Both the position numbers and the translations under genes were made by a program. The notes under the pieces are model-generated. The model made no database searches. It had not been told where the DNA came from and worked only from the letters and a program-made list of their open reading frames with translations. A DNA stretch of 64,000 bases from contig NZ_OY780936.1 in assembly GCF_963675905.1 (NCBI RefSeq), positions 1,931,946 to 1,995,945 of the forward strand. The letters are read 5' to 3'. Origin of the DNA: an uncultured Bacteroides sp. (GTDB lineage Bacteria; Bacteroidota; Bacteroidia; Bacteroidales; Bacteroidaceae). Below are positions 36,028 to 46,238 of the stretch, piece by piece. Positions within the stretch are counted from its first letter, which is position 1; the number at the start of each line of letters is the position of its first letter.

Positions 36028-37902
36028 ATGAAAAAGTATATATATAAATATTTTTTAAGCGGCTTGATGGTTATGTGCCTGCTAAGTACAACTTCATGTA
36101 CTGACTATCTGGATAAAGCACCCGACTCTGATATTTCCGCAACGGATGCTTTTAAAGATTTCACCAACTTCCAAGGTTACACGGAAGAGCTATATTATTG
36201 CATCCCTGATTTTGCAAAAGGTTATTGGAGTGATTCCTTTAACTGGGGAGAAGATGAAATTATGAATGTAGGTATTGACTATCACATGTGTTATAAGATA
36301 GACCAAGGTGATTTCTGGGGATGGCAATCCGGACATGACGGCTGGCAAAGCGGCTGGATGGATCGTAATAATAATTCGACTACTTCTAATGACCGTTTTG
36401 AAAAGTCATTATGGCCACTTGCATGGTATGGTATTCGCAAATGCAATATGGGTATTGCTAACTTAAATTTGATGACTGATGCTACTGACGAAGAACGTAA
36501 CCTAATTGAAGGACAGCTCTACTTCTTTCGTGCATGGTTCCATTTTGAGTTGATGCAATACTTCGGAGGTTTGCCTTATATTGATACAGTACTTCCTTCT
36601 GGAGAACCATTGACTCTTCCTCGACTTAGCTATCAGGAATGTGCAGAAAAAGCAGCTGCCGATTTTCGCAAGGCTGCCGACTTACTGCCTATCAACTGGG
36701 ATAACACAAATGCTGGAAAAAACACATTGGGCAAGAATCAGTTACGTATCAATAAGATTATGGCATTAGGCTACTTAGGTAAGAATTTGTTGTGGGCAGG
36801 CAGTCCATTAATGAACTATGAATCTCAAGGTTCTAAATCATACAACAAAGATTTGTGCAAGAGAGCAGCCGAAGCATTTGGTGAATTGCTCACATTAGTT
36901 GAAAGTGGTCAGACACAATATTCTTTAGTCGATTTTAAAGAATACTCTAGTTTGTTTTATACAATCGGAAAAGATGGTTTGATGCCTGGGTCAACAGAAG
37001 CAATTTTCCGTGGACCTTCTTATGGATGGAATGATACAAACTGGGGATTAAGTAAGCAGTTTGGTACCGGAATTCTTAATGACGCTGGAGTAATATCACT
37101 TCCTACAGCCAATTATGTTAACTATTATGGTATGGCAAATGGCTTGCCTTTGACTGACGCAGAATCGGGTTTTGATACAACTTATCCTTGGAAAGGACGT
37201 GATCCACGATTTTACAATGATATTGTATACGATGGTGTAAAAGTAGTAGAAGGTAATTTGAGTACAGAGAATGAACCACTTCGCTATGCCAGCTTATATA
37301 CTTCCGGTCAGTTACGTGATGCTACTAAAGGAAGCCGTACAGGATATTTACTTTACAAGTTTATTCCTATTAAATGTAATAAGTTCGATGACGGTTATGG
37401 ATATAGTAATCACTTTCATATTCATCTGAGTTGGATGCGCTTAGCAGATATCTATTTAATGTATGCCGAATCAGCAGCAAATGCTTCTGAATCTGCTATG
37501 GGCAAATCATCAAACTGTTCATTGACATCAGTTGACGCTGTCAATACAATACGTAAACGTGCGGGAGTAAAAGAGATAAATGCTAAATATACTAGCTCAT
37601 TAAATGGTTTCATGAGTGAACTTCGTCGTGAACGCGCCGTAGAATTGGCTTATGAAGGACATCGTTTTAATGATTTGCGTCGTTGGTTATTACTGACAGA
37701 AGCTCCTTATACAATTAAAACTTCACAGGAATTTATTCGTTCAGGAGTTTTTGATAAGGCAGATCCTACAAAAAATGCAGTAAGTGGCTTTACAGAAAAA
37801 GTGATTTTAACTCGCAACTTTACAGAAAAGCATTACTGGCTACCTTTAAAGAAATCTGATACAAGTCTTTATCCTGAATTTCATCAGAATCCTGGTTGGT
37901 AA
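36028..37902 (+). CDS. SusD/RagB-type surface glycan-binding lipoprotein (XusB-like)
   Basis: A 624-residue outer-membrane lipoprotein that forms the lid over the SusC pore and binds the polysaccharide. The lipobox is LSTTSCTDYLDKAPDS (Cys about 25). SusD-family helices (TPR-like) are seen with GQLYFFRAWFHFELMQYFGGLPYIDT, and the family C-terminus with RRERAVELAYEGHRFNDLRRW and ending LYPEFHQNPGW. The spacing of 10 bp after SusC and 37 bp before the next gene supports one operon. Confidence 0.95.
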   Translation: MKKYIYKYFLSGLMVMCLLSTTSCTDYLDKAPDSDISATDAFKDFTNFQGYTEELYYCIPDFAKGYWSDSFNWGEDEIMNVGIDYHMCYKIDQGDFWGWQSGHDGWQSGWMDRNNNSTTSNDRFEKSLWPLAWYGIRKCNMGIANLNLMTDATDEERNLIEGQLYFFRAWFHFELMQYFGGLPYIDTVLPSGEPLTLPRLSYQECAEKAAADFRKAADLLPINWDNTNAGKNTLGKNQLRINKIMALGYLGKNLLWAGSPLMNYESQGSKSYNKDLCKRAAEAFGELLTLVESGQTQYSLVDFKEYSSLFYTIGKDGLMPGSTEAIFRGPSYGWNDTNWGLSKQFGTGILNDAGVISLPTANYVNYYGMANGLPLTDAESGFDTTYPWKGRDPRFYNDIVYDGVKVVEGNLSTENEPLRYASLYTSGQLRDATKGSRTGYLLYKFIPIKCNKFDDGYGYSNHFHIHLSWMRLADIYLMYAESAANASESAMGKSSNCSLTSVDAVNTIRKRAGVKEINAKYTSSLNGFMSELRRERAVELAYEGHRFNDLRRWLLLTEAPYTIKTSQEFIRSGVFDKADPTKNAVSGFTEKVILTRNFTEKHYWLPLKKSDTSLYPEFHQNPGW

Positions 37903-37939
37903 TAGGTATTAACATTAAGTTTAATAAAACAGAAAAAGA

Positions 37940-40780
37940 ATGAAAAATATACATGCAAGAATCGTTATGGGGACTATGATGACTTTCTCATCATTGGGGC
38001 TGATAGCGCAGGAGAATGCAGAAATGGTGACACCTGCGGACTCTTTAGCCAAGCAAGAAGTCAATGTGGCTTTCCGTACGGTGAATCAGAAGGACCTGAT
38101 GGGTGGTGTTTCTGTAGTGGATATGGTGCAATTAACTGATAAAAACTACTCAACTTATAGTTTGGATAATATGCAATCACTCGTAGGTGGGTATAATGGC
38201 CAACTATGGAATATGGGTGATGCATTAGTCTTAGTTGACGGTGTACCCCGTGATGCAAATAATGTATTGCCCACTGAAATAGATAAAATAACATTTCTGA
38301 AAGGTGCGTCTGCTGTTGTTTTATACGGTAGTCGTGCATCTAAAGGTGTTATTTTAATTACAACAAAACGTGGAAGTAAAGATGGACTTGAAATAAAGGC
38401 TCGTGGTAATGCTTCATTATTTGTTCCAAAAGCATATCCTGAATATTTAGGTGCTGCAGAATATATGACTTTATATAATGAAGCGCGTGCCAATGACGGT
38501 TTATCTTCTACTTATTCAGAAGATTTGATTTATAATACTTCTACAGGAAATAATCCTTATCGTTATCCGAATGTAAATTTCTTCTCATCAGATTATATAA
38601 AGAAAGCATATAATCGTTACGATGCATCTGCTGAATTTTCAGGTGGTGGGAAATATGCACATTTCTATACCAATATTGGTATCTATAATGTTGGCGACCT
38701 GATTAATTTTGGAGAAGGTAAAGACAACCACACCAATCGTATGAATATACGTGGTAATGTGGATTTGCGCCTGAATGATTGGGTAACAGGTTGGGTAAAT
38801 GCCAACGCTACATTCTATGACGCACGTAGCGATAATGCTTCGTTTTGGTCAAACTCTGCCACGCTGCGTCCTAACCGTGTAAGTCCTTTGATTCCAATAT
38901 CCTATGTTGAAGAGAACGATAATCCTTCCTGGACATTAATCAATAATAGTAATTATCTGGTAAATGGTCAATATTTATTAGGTGGAACTCAGTTGGATCC
39001 AACCAATCCATTTGCAGCTATGTATGCCGCTGGCTACAACAAGCATACTTCTCGCCAATTTCAATTTGACACCGGTATTAATTTAAATCTTGAGAAGGTA
39101 TTGAAGGGACTTTCCTTCCGTACACAGTTTGCTGTTGATTATGCGACCAGCTATTCTACTTCTATCAATAATAATTATGCAACTTATGAAGCAGTATGGA
39201 ACAATTACTCAGGTCAGGATTTAATCACATCGCTAAATAAGTACAACAAAGATAGTAGTACAGGTACACAAAATGTATCAGGTAGTGCAGAAAAGCAAAC
39301 TATAATGTTCTCTGGGCAGTTTAATTATAATCGTACTTTCAATGATGTGCATAATGTTTCTGCGATGTTGTTGGCACACGGTTATCAACAAACAATTTCC
39401 GGAGATTATCATCGCCTCAGTAATGCGAATTTAGGTCTGCAAGTCGGATATAATTATAATAATAAGTATTATGTCGATTTTAATGCAGCCGCAGTTCATT
39501 CAGCAAAATTTGCTCCGGGACATCGTCAAGCTATCTCACCTACTTTAACAGCTGCATGGCGTTTAAGTAAAGAAGGTTTCCTTGCAGATTCGCCGATTGT
39601 TGACGATTTGAAGCTTAATGCCTCTGTTTCAATGTTGAATCAGGACTTAGATATTAAGACTACAATTGACGATAAGAATGTTGAATATTATCTTTACGAC
39701 AATGTATTTACTTCATCAGGAACTTGGTGGGGATGGTCAGAATCCTATGGTAACAGCATGCAGTCTGCCGATTCTCGTCGTAGTGGTAATGATAATTTAT
39801 TTTATGTAAAACGCAAGGAAATTACTCTTGGTTTAGATGCTTCTTTATGGAAGGGTTTATTGAAATTGAATGCCAATTTCTTTACTACTTCAACAGAAGG
39901 TTTATTAACTACTCCATCTACTATTTTCCCGAGCTATTTCCAAACTTACTGGCCGGTTTCCTCTTTTTTGCCATATATGAACTATAATAACAACCGCCGT
40001 ACAGGTTTTGACTTTGCACTTAATCTGAATAAGAAAGTTGGTGATGTAGATATGACATTGGGAGTAAACGGAATGTACTACACTTCTAAGGCTACAAAGG
40101 TTAATGAAAATGTAGAATATGATTATTTGAAAGCTGAAGGAAAAGCTATTGATGCTCTTTGGGGATTGCAGAGTAGCGGTTTCTACAAAGATGAAACTGA
40201 TATAGCTAACTCTCCATCTTCAAGTTATGGCCAAGTAAAACCGGGTGATATTAAATACATTGACCAGAACAAAGATGGTACAATTGATAACAAAGATCAG
40301 GTTGTATTGGGTAAATGGGGAGCACCTTTTATTTTCGGTGTGAACTTTACAGCTAAATGGAAAGCCTTTACTTTCTTTACTGCCATTACAGGTAATATAG
40401 GAGGAAAAGGAATAAAGAATAATTCATATATGTGGGTATATGGTGACCGCAAGTATTCAGAAGTTGTGCGCAATCGCTGGACTCCAGAAACTGCTAACAC
40501 AGCTACTTATCCTCGTTTAACAACGCAAAGCGGCGACAATAACTTCCGCTCTTCTGATTTCTGGATTTACAGTACCAGTCGTGTAGATTTGGGTAAGGTA
40601 CAAATTACTTATGATTTTCCGAAAAATATATTTAGAAACGGTATTGTCAAAGGCTTGTCAGTGTACTTAAGTGGTTCTAGCTTGCTGACTATAGCCAAAG
40701 AACGTAAATATATGGAGATGAATGTAGGTAGTACACCTCAGAATCGTAGTTATAATCTTGGTGTGAAAGCTGAGTTTTAA
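37940..40780 (+). CDS. Second SusC-like TonB-dependent transporter lacking the N-terminal regulatory domain (XusC-like)
   Basis: A 946-residue outer-membrane transporter. A signal peptide covers about 1-23 (SSLGLIAQEN). Unlike the first SusC there is no carboxypeptidase-regulatory-like domain: after a short linker (ADSLAKQEVNVAFRTVNQ) the plug begins (about 65-160; ALVLVDGVPRD, FLKGASAVVLYGSRASKGVI), then the barrel, ending YNLGVKAEF. This shorter form is about 100 residues smaller. It is followed by its own SusD gene after 31 bp. Its cargo is probably another size or decoration class of xylo-oligosaccharide (inference). Confidence 0.93.
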   Translation: MKNIHARIVMGTMMTFSSLGLIAQENAEMVTPADSLAKQEVNVAFRTVNQKDLMGGVSVVDMVQLTDKNYSTYSLDNMQSLVGGYNGQLWNMGDALVLVDGVPRDANNVLPTEIDKITFLKGASAVVLYGSRASKGVILITTKRGSKDGLEIKARGNASLFVPKAYPEYLGAAEYMTLYNEARANDGLSSTYSEDLIYNTSTGNNPYRYPNVNFFSSDYIKKAYNRYDASAEFSGGGKYAHFYTNIGIYNVGDLINFGEGKDNHTNRMNIRGNVDLRLNDWVTGWVNANATFYDARSDNASFWSNSATLRPNRVSPLIPISYVEENDNPSWTLINNSNYLVNGQYLLGGTQLDPTNPFAAMYAAGYNKHTSRQFQFDTGINLNLEKVLKGLSFRTQFAVDYATSYSTSINNNYATYEAVWNNYSGQDLITSLNKYNKDSSTGTQNVSGSAEKQTIMFSGQFNYNRTFNDVHNVSAMLLAHGYQQTISGDYHRLSNANLGLQVGYNYNNKYYVDFNAAAVHSAKFAPGHRQAISPTLTAAWRLSKEGFLADSPIVDDLKLNASVSMLNQDLDIKTTIDDKNVEYYLYDNVFTSSGTWWGWSESYGNSMQSADSRRSGNDNLFYVKRKEITLGLDASLWKGLLKLNANFFTTSTEGLLTTPSTIFPSYFQTYWPVSSFLPYMNYNNNRRTGFDFALNLNKKVGDVDMTLGVNGMYYTSKATKVNENVEYDYLKAEGKAIDALWGLQSSGFYKDETDIANSPSSSYGQVKPGDIKYIDQNKDGTIDNKDQVVLGKWGAPFIFGVNFTAKWKAFTFFTAITGNIGGKGIKNNSYMWVYGDRKYSEVVRNRWTPETANTATYPRLTTQSGDNNFRSSDFWIYSTSRVDLGKVQITYDFPKNIFRNGIVKGLSVYLSGSSLLTIAKERKYMEMNVGSTPQNRSYNLGVKAEF

Positions 40781-40811
40781 ATGAGATAGATTACCAAATA
40801 AATTATTTGTC

Positions 40812-42572
40812 ATGAAAAATATAATAAAAATATTAGTCCTTTCTTCTTTATTGACAGGATGCGATGATCTGTTCGAGCCAGCCATTGAGAATAATCTGGG
40901 ATTTGAATATATGTACGAAAATGCGGGATATGCCGAAGGTGTTTTATCTAATGCATATACGCGCATTCCGTCTGCTTCTTATTCATTCAATGATGTTGCA
41001 ACCGATGATGCAGTTAGTAATGATGCAACAAATAGTTATCGCAAAATGGTTGCAGGTGCCTGGCAGTCAGACAATGACCCAACTGAACGTTGGCGCAATT
41101 GTCGTGCCGGAATTCAGTATCTCAATCTTTTTCTAGCCAATGCTGATAAAGTACATTGGGCAAACGATGAGTTGGCTGCTAAAATGTATAATGATCGTTT
41201 AAAAGGTGAAGCTTATGGGCTACGTGCCATGTATATGTATTATTTGCTTCAGGCACATGGCGGATGGACAGCAGATGGAAAATTATTAGGTGTACCCATT
41301 GTTACCAATCCAGAGGAAGCTTCAACAGATTTCAACTATGCACGTGCTACTTTTGAAGATTGTATGAAGGCATTTTATGCTGATGCAACAAAAGCTTTGG
41401 AACTTTTACCAAATGATTATGGAGATTTAACTAGTAATTCTGAAATACCTTCAAAATATTCGAATGAAGGTGTAAACCTTACTCAGTATAATCGTGTGTT
41501 TGGTCTAAAATTTCGTGGACGCATTTCCGGACGTATTGTAGAAGCTATCCGTTCACAAGCTGCTTTGCTGGCTGCAAGTCCGGCATTTGCTGAAGGTAAT
41601 ACTACAACTTGGCAGAATGCAGCTGATTATGCAGCCAACGTATTGGATAAAATCAATGGTGTTGCCGGTATTGATGCCGATGGTGGTACTTGGTATAGCA
41701 ACAAAGAAATTGAGTCGTTAGGTAGTGGTGAATGTCCACCTGAAATATTATGGAGAGGAACTAAGTCGTCAAGCAATTCATTGGAAAAGGATAATTATCC
41801 TCCTTCTATTTATGGTAAAGGACGAATTAACCCTACACAAAATTTGGTTGATGCTTTCCCTATGTTGGATGGTTATCCAATTTCTAAAGAAAACGATGAA
41901 TATAAACAGAACCCTTATGCAAATCGCGATCCTCGTTTGGCTGCTTATATTTTATACAATGGAACGAAAGCTGGTGTAAATAATAAAGTTATTACAACTG
42001 CTGCAGATGGTACAACAAATGATGCCTTGGATAAAGAAGAAGGCTATTCAACACGTACAGGTTATTATATGCGTAAATTATTGCGTCAGGATATCAATCT
42101 GGATCCAACTGTAAATAGTACTCAAGAGCACTATCAGGCACGTATTCGTTATACAGAAATTTATCTAAACTATGCAGAGGCTGCAAACGAAGCTTTCGGT
42201 CCTACAGGAAAAGGCACTCATGCCTACTCTGCTTATGACGTAATAAAAGCAATACGTAGTCGAGCTGGTATTACAGGTGGTGACCTATATTTGGAGTCTA
42301 TCAAGGATGACAAAGACAAAATGCGTGAGTTGATTCGTAACGAACGTCGTTTAGAGCTTTGTTTTGAAGGTTTCCGTTTCTGGGATTTACGTCGTTGGAA
42401 AGCAAACTGGAATACAACTGCCATGGGGGTTAGTATTACAGGAGATGCTACTAAAACCTATTCTCCGATAGAAGTTGATACACGTACGTATAAAGATTAT
42501 ATGTATTATGGGCCTATTCCTTATAGTGAAATATTAAAATTTAATGCTCTGGAACAAAACCAGGGATGGTAA
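40812..42572 (+). CDS. Second SusD/RagB-type lipoprotein (XusD-like)
   Basis: A 586-residue surface lipoprotein. The signal is short and the lipobox is LSSLLTGCDDLFEPAIE (Cys about 17). SusD-family features: GEAYGLRAMYMYYLLQAHGGW, RIRYTEIYLNYAEAANEAFGP, NERRLELCFEGFRFWDLRRWKAN, and the end ALEQNQGW. It partners the preceding short SusC. No frameshift or missing segment was seen. Confidence 0.94.
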   Translation: MKNIIKILVLSSLLTGCDDLFEPAIENNLGFEYMYENAGYAEGVLSNAYTRIPSASYSFNDVATDDAVSNDATNSYRKMVAGAWQSDNDPTERWRNCRAGIQYLNLFLANADKVHWANDELAAKMYNDRLKGEAYGLRAMYMYYLLQAHGGWTADGKLLGVPIVTNPEEASTDFNYARATFEDCMKAFYADATKALELLPNDYGDLTSNSEIPSKYSNEGVNLTQYNRVFGLKFRGRISGRIVEAIRSQAALLAASPAFAEGNTTTWQNAADYAANVLDKINGVAGIDADGGTWYSNKEIESLGSGECPPEILWRGTKSSSNSLEKDNYPPSIYGKGRINPTQNLVDAFPMLDGYPISKENDEYKQNPYANRDPRLAAYILYNGTKAGVNNKVITTAADGTTNDALDKEEGYSTRTGYYMRKLLRQDINLDPTVNSTQEHYQARIRYTEIYLNYAEAANEAFGPTGKGTHAYSAYDVIKAIRSRAGITGGDLYLESIKDDKDKMRELIRNERRLELCFEGFRFWDLRRWKANWNTTAMGVSITGDATKTYSPIEVDTRTYKDYMYYGPIPYSEILKFNALEQNQGW

Positions 42573-42605
42573 TCATTACAATGTAAAATATTAATTTGAT
42601 TAAAT

Positions 42606-43616
42606 ATGAAAAAAATTATAGCCGCTATTATGATGTTAGGCGCACTGGTTACATCTTGCGAGAATGCTGATTGGGATTTTCCCGATTACGGTACGACAAG
42701 TGTTTATTTTGCCAAACAAACGCCAATACGCACCATTACATTGGGTACAGATACATATGATACAACCTTGGACAATGAGCATAAATGTAAAATTATGGCT
42801 ACCATGGGAGGTGTATATAATAATGAAACCAATCGCATAATAAATTTCGAGGTTGATGAATCTTTATGTAATGGGTTGACTTATGATAATGGAAGTGACA
42901 TTATACCTATGCCTACTTCTTACTATAAACTTGCATCCAACCAAATTATTATACCTGTAGGTAAGGTATTGGGAGGAGTAGAAGTACAGCTTACTGATGC
43001 GTTCTTCAATGATCCGAAATCTATTGCTACTACTTATGTTATTCCATTAAGAATGACTAATGTAGAAAATGCTGATACCATTTTGCAGAGTAAAAACTAC
43101 ATTCTTTACGCTGTTAAATACATCAATAAATGGGATGGTAATTGGCTGAGCCGAGGTACAGATGTAATTGACGATAATGGATCTGTTACTACAGTAACAC
43201 GCCAAGCTAAGTATATTGAGAATGATGAAGTACGTAGCCTTACAACGACTGCCTATAAGCAAGTTGTATATCCAGTATCAACAGTTGTAAATGTGTATAA
43301 AGAAGATGGTACATTGGGAACTAAAACCTTAACTTGCAATCTTATATTAACATTCGACGACAATGATAAATGTACAATTACCAGTGGAACAGAAGGTTAT
43401 TCGGTTACCGGTACTGGTACCTGGACAAAAGAAGGTGCAAAAAAGGCTTGGGGAGATAAAGATCGTGATGAACTGAAGTTAAACTATGTATTGACTTATA
43501 ACTACCAGCAAAAGGCAGGTGGCCCGATGTTGTATAAAAAGTACACATGTGATGATACATTGGTTGCACGTGACCGTGGAAGTAAATTGGAAACTTTTAA
43601 AGCGAAAAACAAATAA
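42606..43616 (+). CDS. Surface glycan-binding lipoprotein, DUF1735-type (XusE-like)
   Basis: A 336-residue lipoprotein: lipobox LGALVTSCENADWDFPDY (Cys about 18), then an N-terminal DUF1735-like beta domain (about 25-170; SVYFAKQTPIRTITLG, VPGVK-like IIIPVGKVLGGVEVQL, YVIPLRMTNV) and a second beta domain (about 180-336). Position 5 in the xus-type operon, between SusD and GH10, corresponds to XusE, thought to sit on the cell surface and help bind xylan. No catalytic motif is visible. Confidence 0.82.
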   Translation: MKKIIAAIMMLGALVTSCENADWDFPDYGTTSVYFAKQTPIRTITLGTDTYDTTLDNEHKCKIMATMGGVYNNETNRIINFEVDESLCNGLTYDNGSDIIPMPTSYYKLASNQIIIPVGKVLGGVEVQLTDAFFNDPKSIATTYVIPLRMTNVENADTILQSKNYILYAVKYINKWDGNWLSRGTDVIDDNGSVTTVTRQAKYIENDEVRSLTTTAYKQVVYPVSTVVNVYKEDGTLGTKTLTCNLILTFDDNDKCTITSGTEGYSVTGTGTWTKEGAKKAWGDKDRDELKLNYVLTYNYQQKAGGPMLYKKYTCDDTLVARDRGSKLETFKAKNK

Positions 43617-43642
43617 TCGATTGATTCCTAAAAATAATACAA

Positions 43643-45880
43643 ATGAAACAGTATATAAATAAACTTCTGATAACAGCATTAGGATCGGTCATAATAGCCG
43701 GATGCGCTGATACTGGTATTGATGATTTTTCTGTAGACAAACCAAACTCTATAGCGGGTATGGAATATCTAAATGATTACTCTCCGTTAAAATCGTATAT
43801 AGATCGTACTACCCACCCCAACTTTAAGTTGGGATCGGGTGTTTCGGAAAGCGATTTTAATATGGGAGGTGTTGTCTTTAGATTGGCAAGTGCAAATTTC
43901 GATGAGATAACTCCGGGTAACGCCATGAAATATAGCTCTTGTGTTACTAAAGATGGTACTATGAGTTTCTCTGAAGTAACCAAATTTATTGAAATGGCCA
44001 AGACTGCAGGTTTATCAATCTACGGTCACACATTAGCTTGGCATTCTCAACAGCAGAATGAGTACTTGAATAAACTGATTGCTGACAAAGAAATACAAGT
44101 GGATCCCAATAACGCAGATCACGCATTGCATATAAAAACTACTGAAGCTAAAGCAAATGTTTGGGATTGGCAAATCTATTATACTTTGCCTGCAGCTCTT
44201 ACAGTAGGCCAGGAATATACAATAAGTATGCGTGCCAAAGCAACTACTGCAACGGATATTGCTTTTTGGCCAAACAATGCAGATGGATCGCAAGTACAAT
44301 ATTTATCTAATTTGTCTGTAGGAAAAGAATGGAACACTACTTCAATTAAATTTACGGCTACTATTCCTATTCAAAAATTGGTATTCTCTTTCGGGAAGTT
44401 TAGCGGTGACTTGTATATTGACGATGTTAAATTGATTGCTACAGGTTCTAATACCAATTTGATTGCCAATTCATCTTTTGACAGTACCGATTTGAGCAAA
44501 TGGAGTAAACCAAGTTGGCATAGTTATACTTATGCTATTGAAACTTTGGCAGCAGGACCTACTACCTGGTTTACAAACCTGGTGAGTAATAGTAACTGTG
44601 AATCAGACGATGTTTCTTCTTTCTATGCTACAGAAGCAACAGTAGGACCTAAAGCTGCAACTTTTGGAGCTGCTGGTACAGGAGCAGATGGAGTTGGCCG
44701 TGCTATTATTGTAAAATCGGGAGACAACCCAACTAATGGCTGGGATACTCAATTCTTTGTAAAAGTACCTTATAAATTCAAAGAAGGCGACACTTATCGT
44801 TTTACAATGAAAGTGAGAGCAAATAAAGCGGGAACTATTGAGTCTCAAGCACACAACAATCCAGGTGGCTATTTATATTGGTCAATGATTGGTAACCCTA
44901 GCGTTACCACCTCTTGGCAGGAATATACTAAAACCGGTGTTATTTCAGCTTCACAAGCAGGGATGAATACTATTGCGTTCAACCTTTCTCCAAATAAAGA
45001 AGCAACAACATTCTATTTTGATGATATCTATTTCGAGAAACAAGAATCAGGCAATACTATTCCATTAACTCCAAAAGAAAAGGCTGATACACTAACCTGG
45101 GCTATGGACAAATGGGTAAAAGGAATGATGCAAGCTTGCGGTGGATACGTTAAGTCCTGGGATGTAGTAAACGAAGCTATTTCAGGTGGAGGCGACGACG
45201 GAGAAGGCTTCTATGTATTGCAATCTGCATCAAATGGCGACCCTCTTAAAAACTTCTACTGGCAAGATTATTTAGGAAGCGAAGAATATGTACGTAAAGT
45301 CGTTGGTATGGCTCGTAAATACTATGCAGAATTCAAAGGAAATCCTTCGGATTTAAAACTGTTCATCAATGATTATAATCTGGAATCCGATTGGGACGAT
45401 AACAAAAAGCTGAAAAGTTTGATTCACTGGATACAACGTTGGGAAAATGATGCAGTTACCAAAATCGATGGTATTGGATCACAAATGCACGTTTCTTGTT
45501 TTGCAAATGCAACTTCACAAAAAAGCAAAGAAGAACACATAGTGAAGATGTTTGAATTGTTGGCGGCATCAGGCAAATTAGTGAAGATTTCCGAATTGGA
45601 TATGGGATACATTGACGAAGAGGGTAATAGTGTAAAGACTGCTGATATGACTCAAGAGCAACATAAAGCAATGTCTGAATTCTATAAATTCATTGTGAAA
45701 AAATACTTCGAGATCATTCCAGTTGCTCAGCAATATGGTATTACTACCTGGGCTATGACAGATAGTCCTGACAGTGATTCTTCATTTTGGCGTGCTGGCG
45801 AACCTATCGGTTTGTGGGATATAAACTACAACCGTAAACATGCTTATGCTGGATATGCTGACGGATTGGCTGGTAAATAA
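43643..45880 (+). CDS. GH10 endo-1,4-beta-xylanase with CBM4/9-like modules inserted in the catalytic domain
   Basis: A 745-residue lipoprotein xylanase (lipobox VIIAGCADTG, Cys about 20) that probably cuts xylan at the cell surface. The GH10 barrel is split: residues about 45-145 hold the first strands (FDEITPGNAMKYSS, IYGHTLAWHSQQ), then two carbohydrate-binding modules (about 150-290 and 310-465; each with an LYIDDV/FYFDDI type end) interrupt it, and the barrel resumes at about 475. The acid/base is Glu511 (WDVVNEAIS) and the nucleophile Glu651 (KISELDMGY). This insertion is known in Bacteroidetes Xyn10 enzymes. It ends the xus-type operon. Confidence 0.95.
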   Translation: MKQYINKLLITALGSVIIAGCADTGIDDFSVDKPNSIAGMEYLNDYSPLKSYIDRTTHPNFKLGSGVSESDFNMGGVVFRLASANFDEITPGNAMKYSSCVTKDGTMSFSEVTKFIEMAKTAGLSIYGHTLAWHSQQQNEYLNKLIADKEIQVDPNNADHALHIKTTEAKANVWDWQIYYTLPAALTVGQEYTISMRAKATTATDIAFWPNNADGSQVQYLSNLSVGKEWNTTSIKFTATIPIQKLVFSFGKFSGDLYIDDVKLIATGSNTNLIANSSFDSTDLSKWSKPSWHSYTYAIETLAAGPTTWFTNLVSNSNCESDDVSSFYATEATVGPKAATFGAAGTGADGVGRAIIVKSGDNPTNGWDTQFFVKVPYKFKEGDTYRFTMKVRANKAGTIESQAHNNPGGYLYWSMIGNPSVTTSWQEYTKTGVISASQAGMNTIAFNLSPNKEATTFYFDDIYFEKQESGNTIPLTPKEKADTLTWAMDKWVKGMMQACGGYVKSWDVVNEAISGGGDDGEGFYVLQSASNGDPLKNFYWQDYLGSEEYVRKVVGMARKYYAEFKGNPSDLKLFINDYNLESDWDDNKKLKSLIHWIQRWENDAVTKIDGIGSQMHVSCFANATSQKSKEEHIVKMFELLAASGKLVKISELDMGYIDEEGNSVKTADMTQEQHKAMSEFYKFIVKKYFEIIPVAQQYGITTWAMTDSPDSDSSFWRAGEPIGLWDINYNRKHAYAGYADGLAGK

Positions 45881-46238
45881 TAAATTACTGCTGTTCGTTA
45901 TAACTTTTTAGATTTAAAAAAGGGCTGAGTTCAAATGAACTCAGCCCTAATTGCATATATTCGTTTCAGTAAAAACAACCATTTAAAATAGAGAATGATC
46001 GCTCTTTCCGCAAATGCTGTCAAAGTTTGGATAAATAGATTGTGCAATCTCAGTGAGCGGAGAAAGATGGTACACCCAAGGTACATCTCTCCTATAATAA
46101 GCTGTTATGTTTATTAAAAGGTATGAGCCCGGTACAATCCGAGCTCACACAAATATAAATTAATTATTAAACGTCTAACTTTTCGGGGGCACTTCGAACA
46201 AGCTCTCCCTTTATATTCCCTGAAGAACAGCTCAGCTT
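45881..46238. other. Intergenic region between convergent GH10 and GH31 genes
   Basis: 358 bp. It holds the 13-bp hairpin at 45921-45948 and a weaker TGAGC/GCTCA hairpin near 46124-46147 that on the minus strand is followed by TACCTTTT. No coding sequence was recognised. Confidence 0.5.
45921..45948. terminator. Hairpin between convergent GH10 and GH31 genes
   Basis: AGGGCTGAGTTCA pairs perfectly with TGAACTCAGCCCT, leaving a 2-base gap (effective loop TCAAATGA or smaller). The T-run lies on the minus-strand side (AAAAA precedes on plus), so by the usual rule it terminates leftward transcripts better than the GH10 transcript. Confidence 0.7.
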
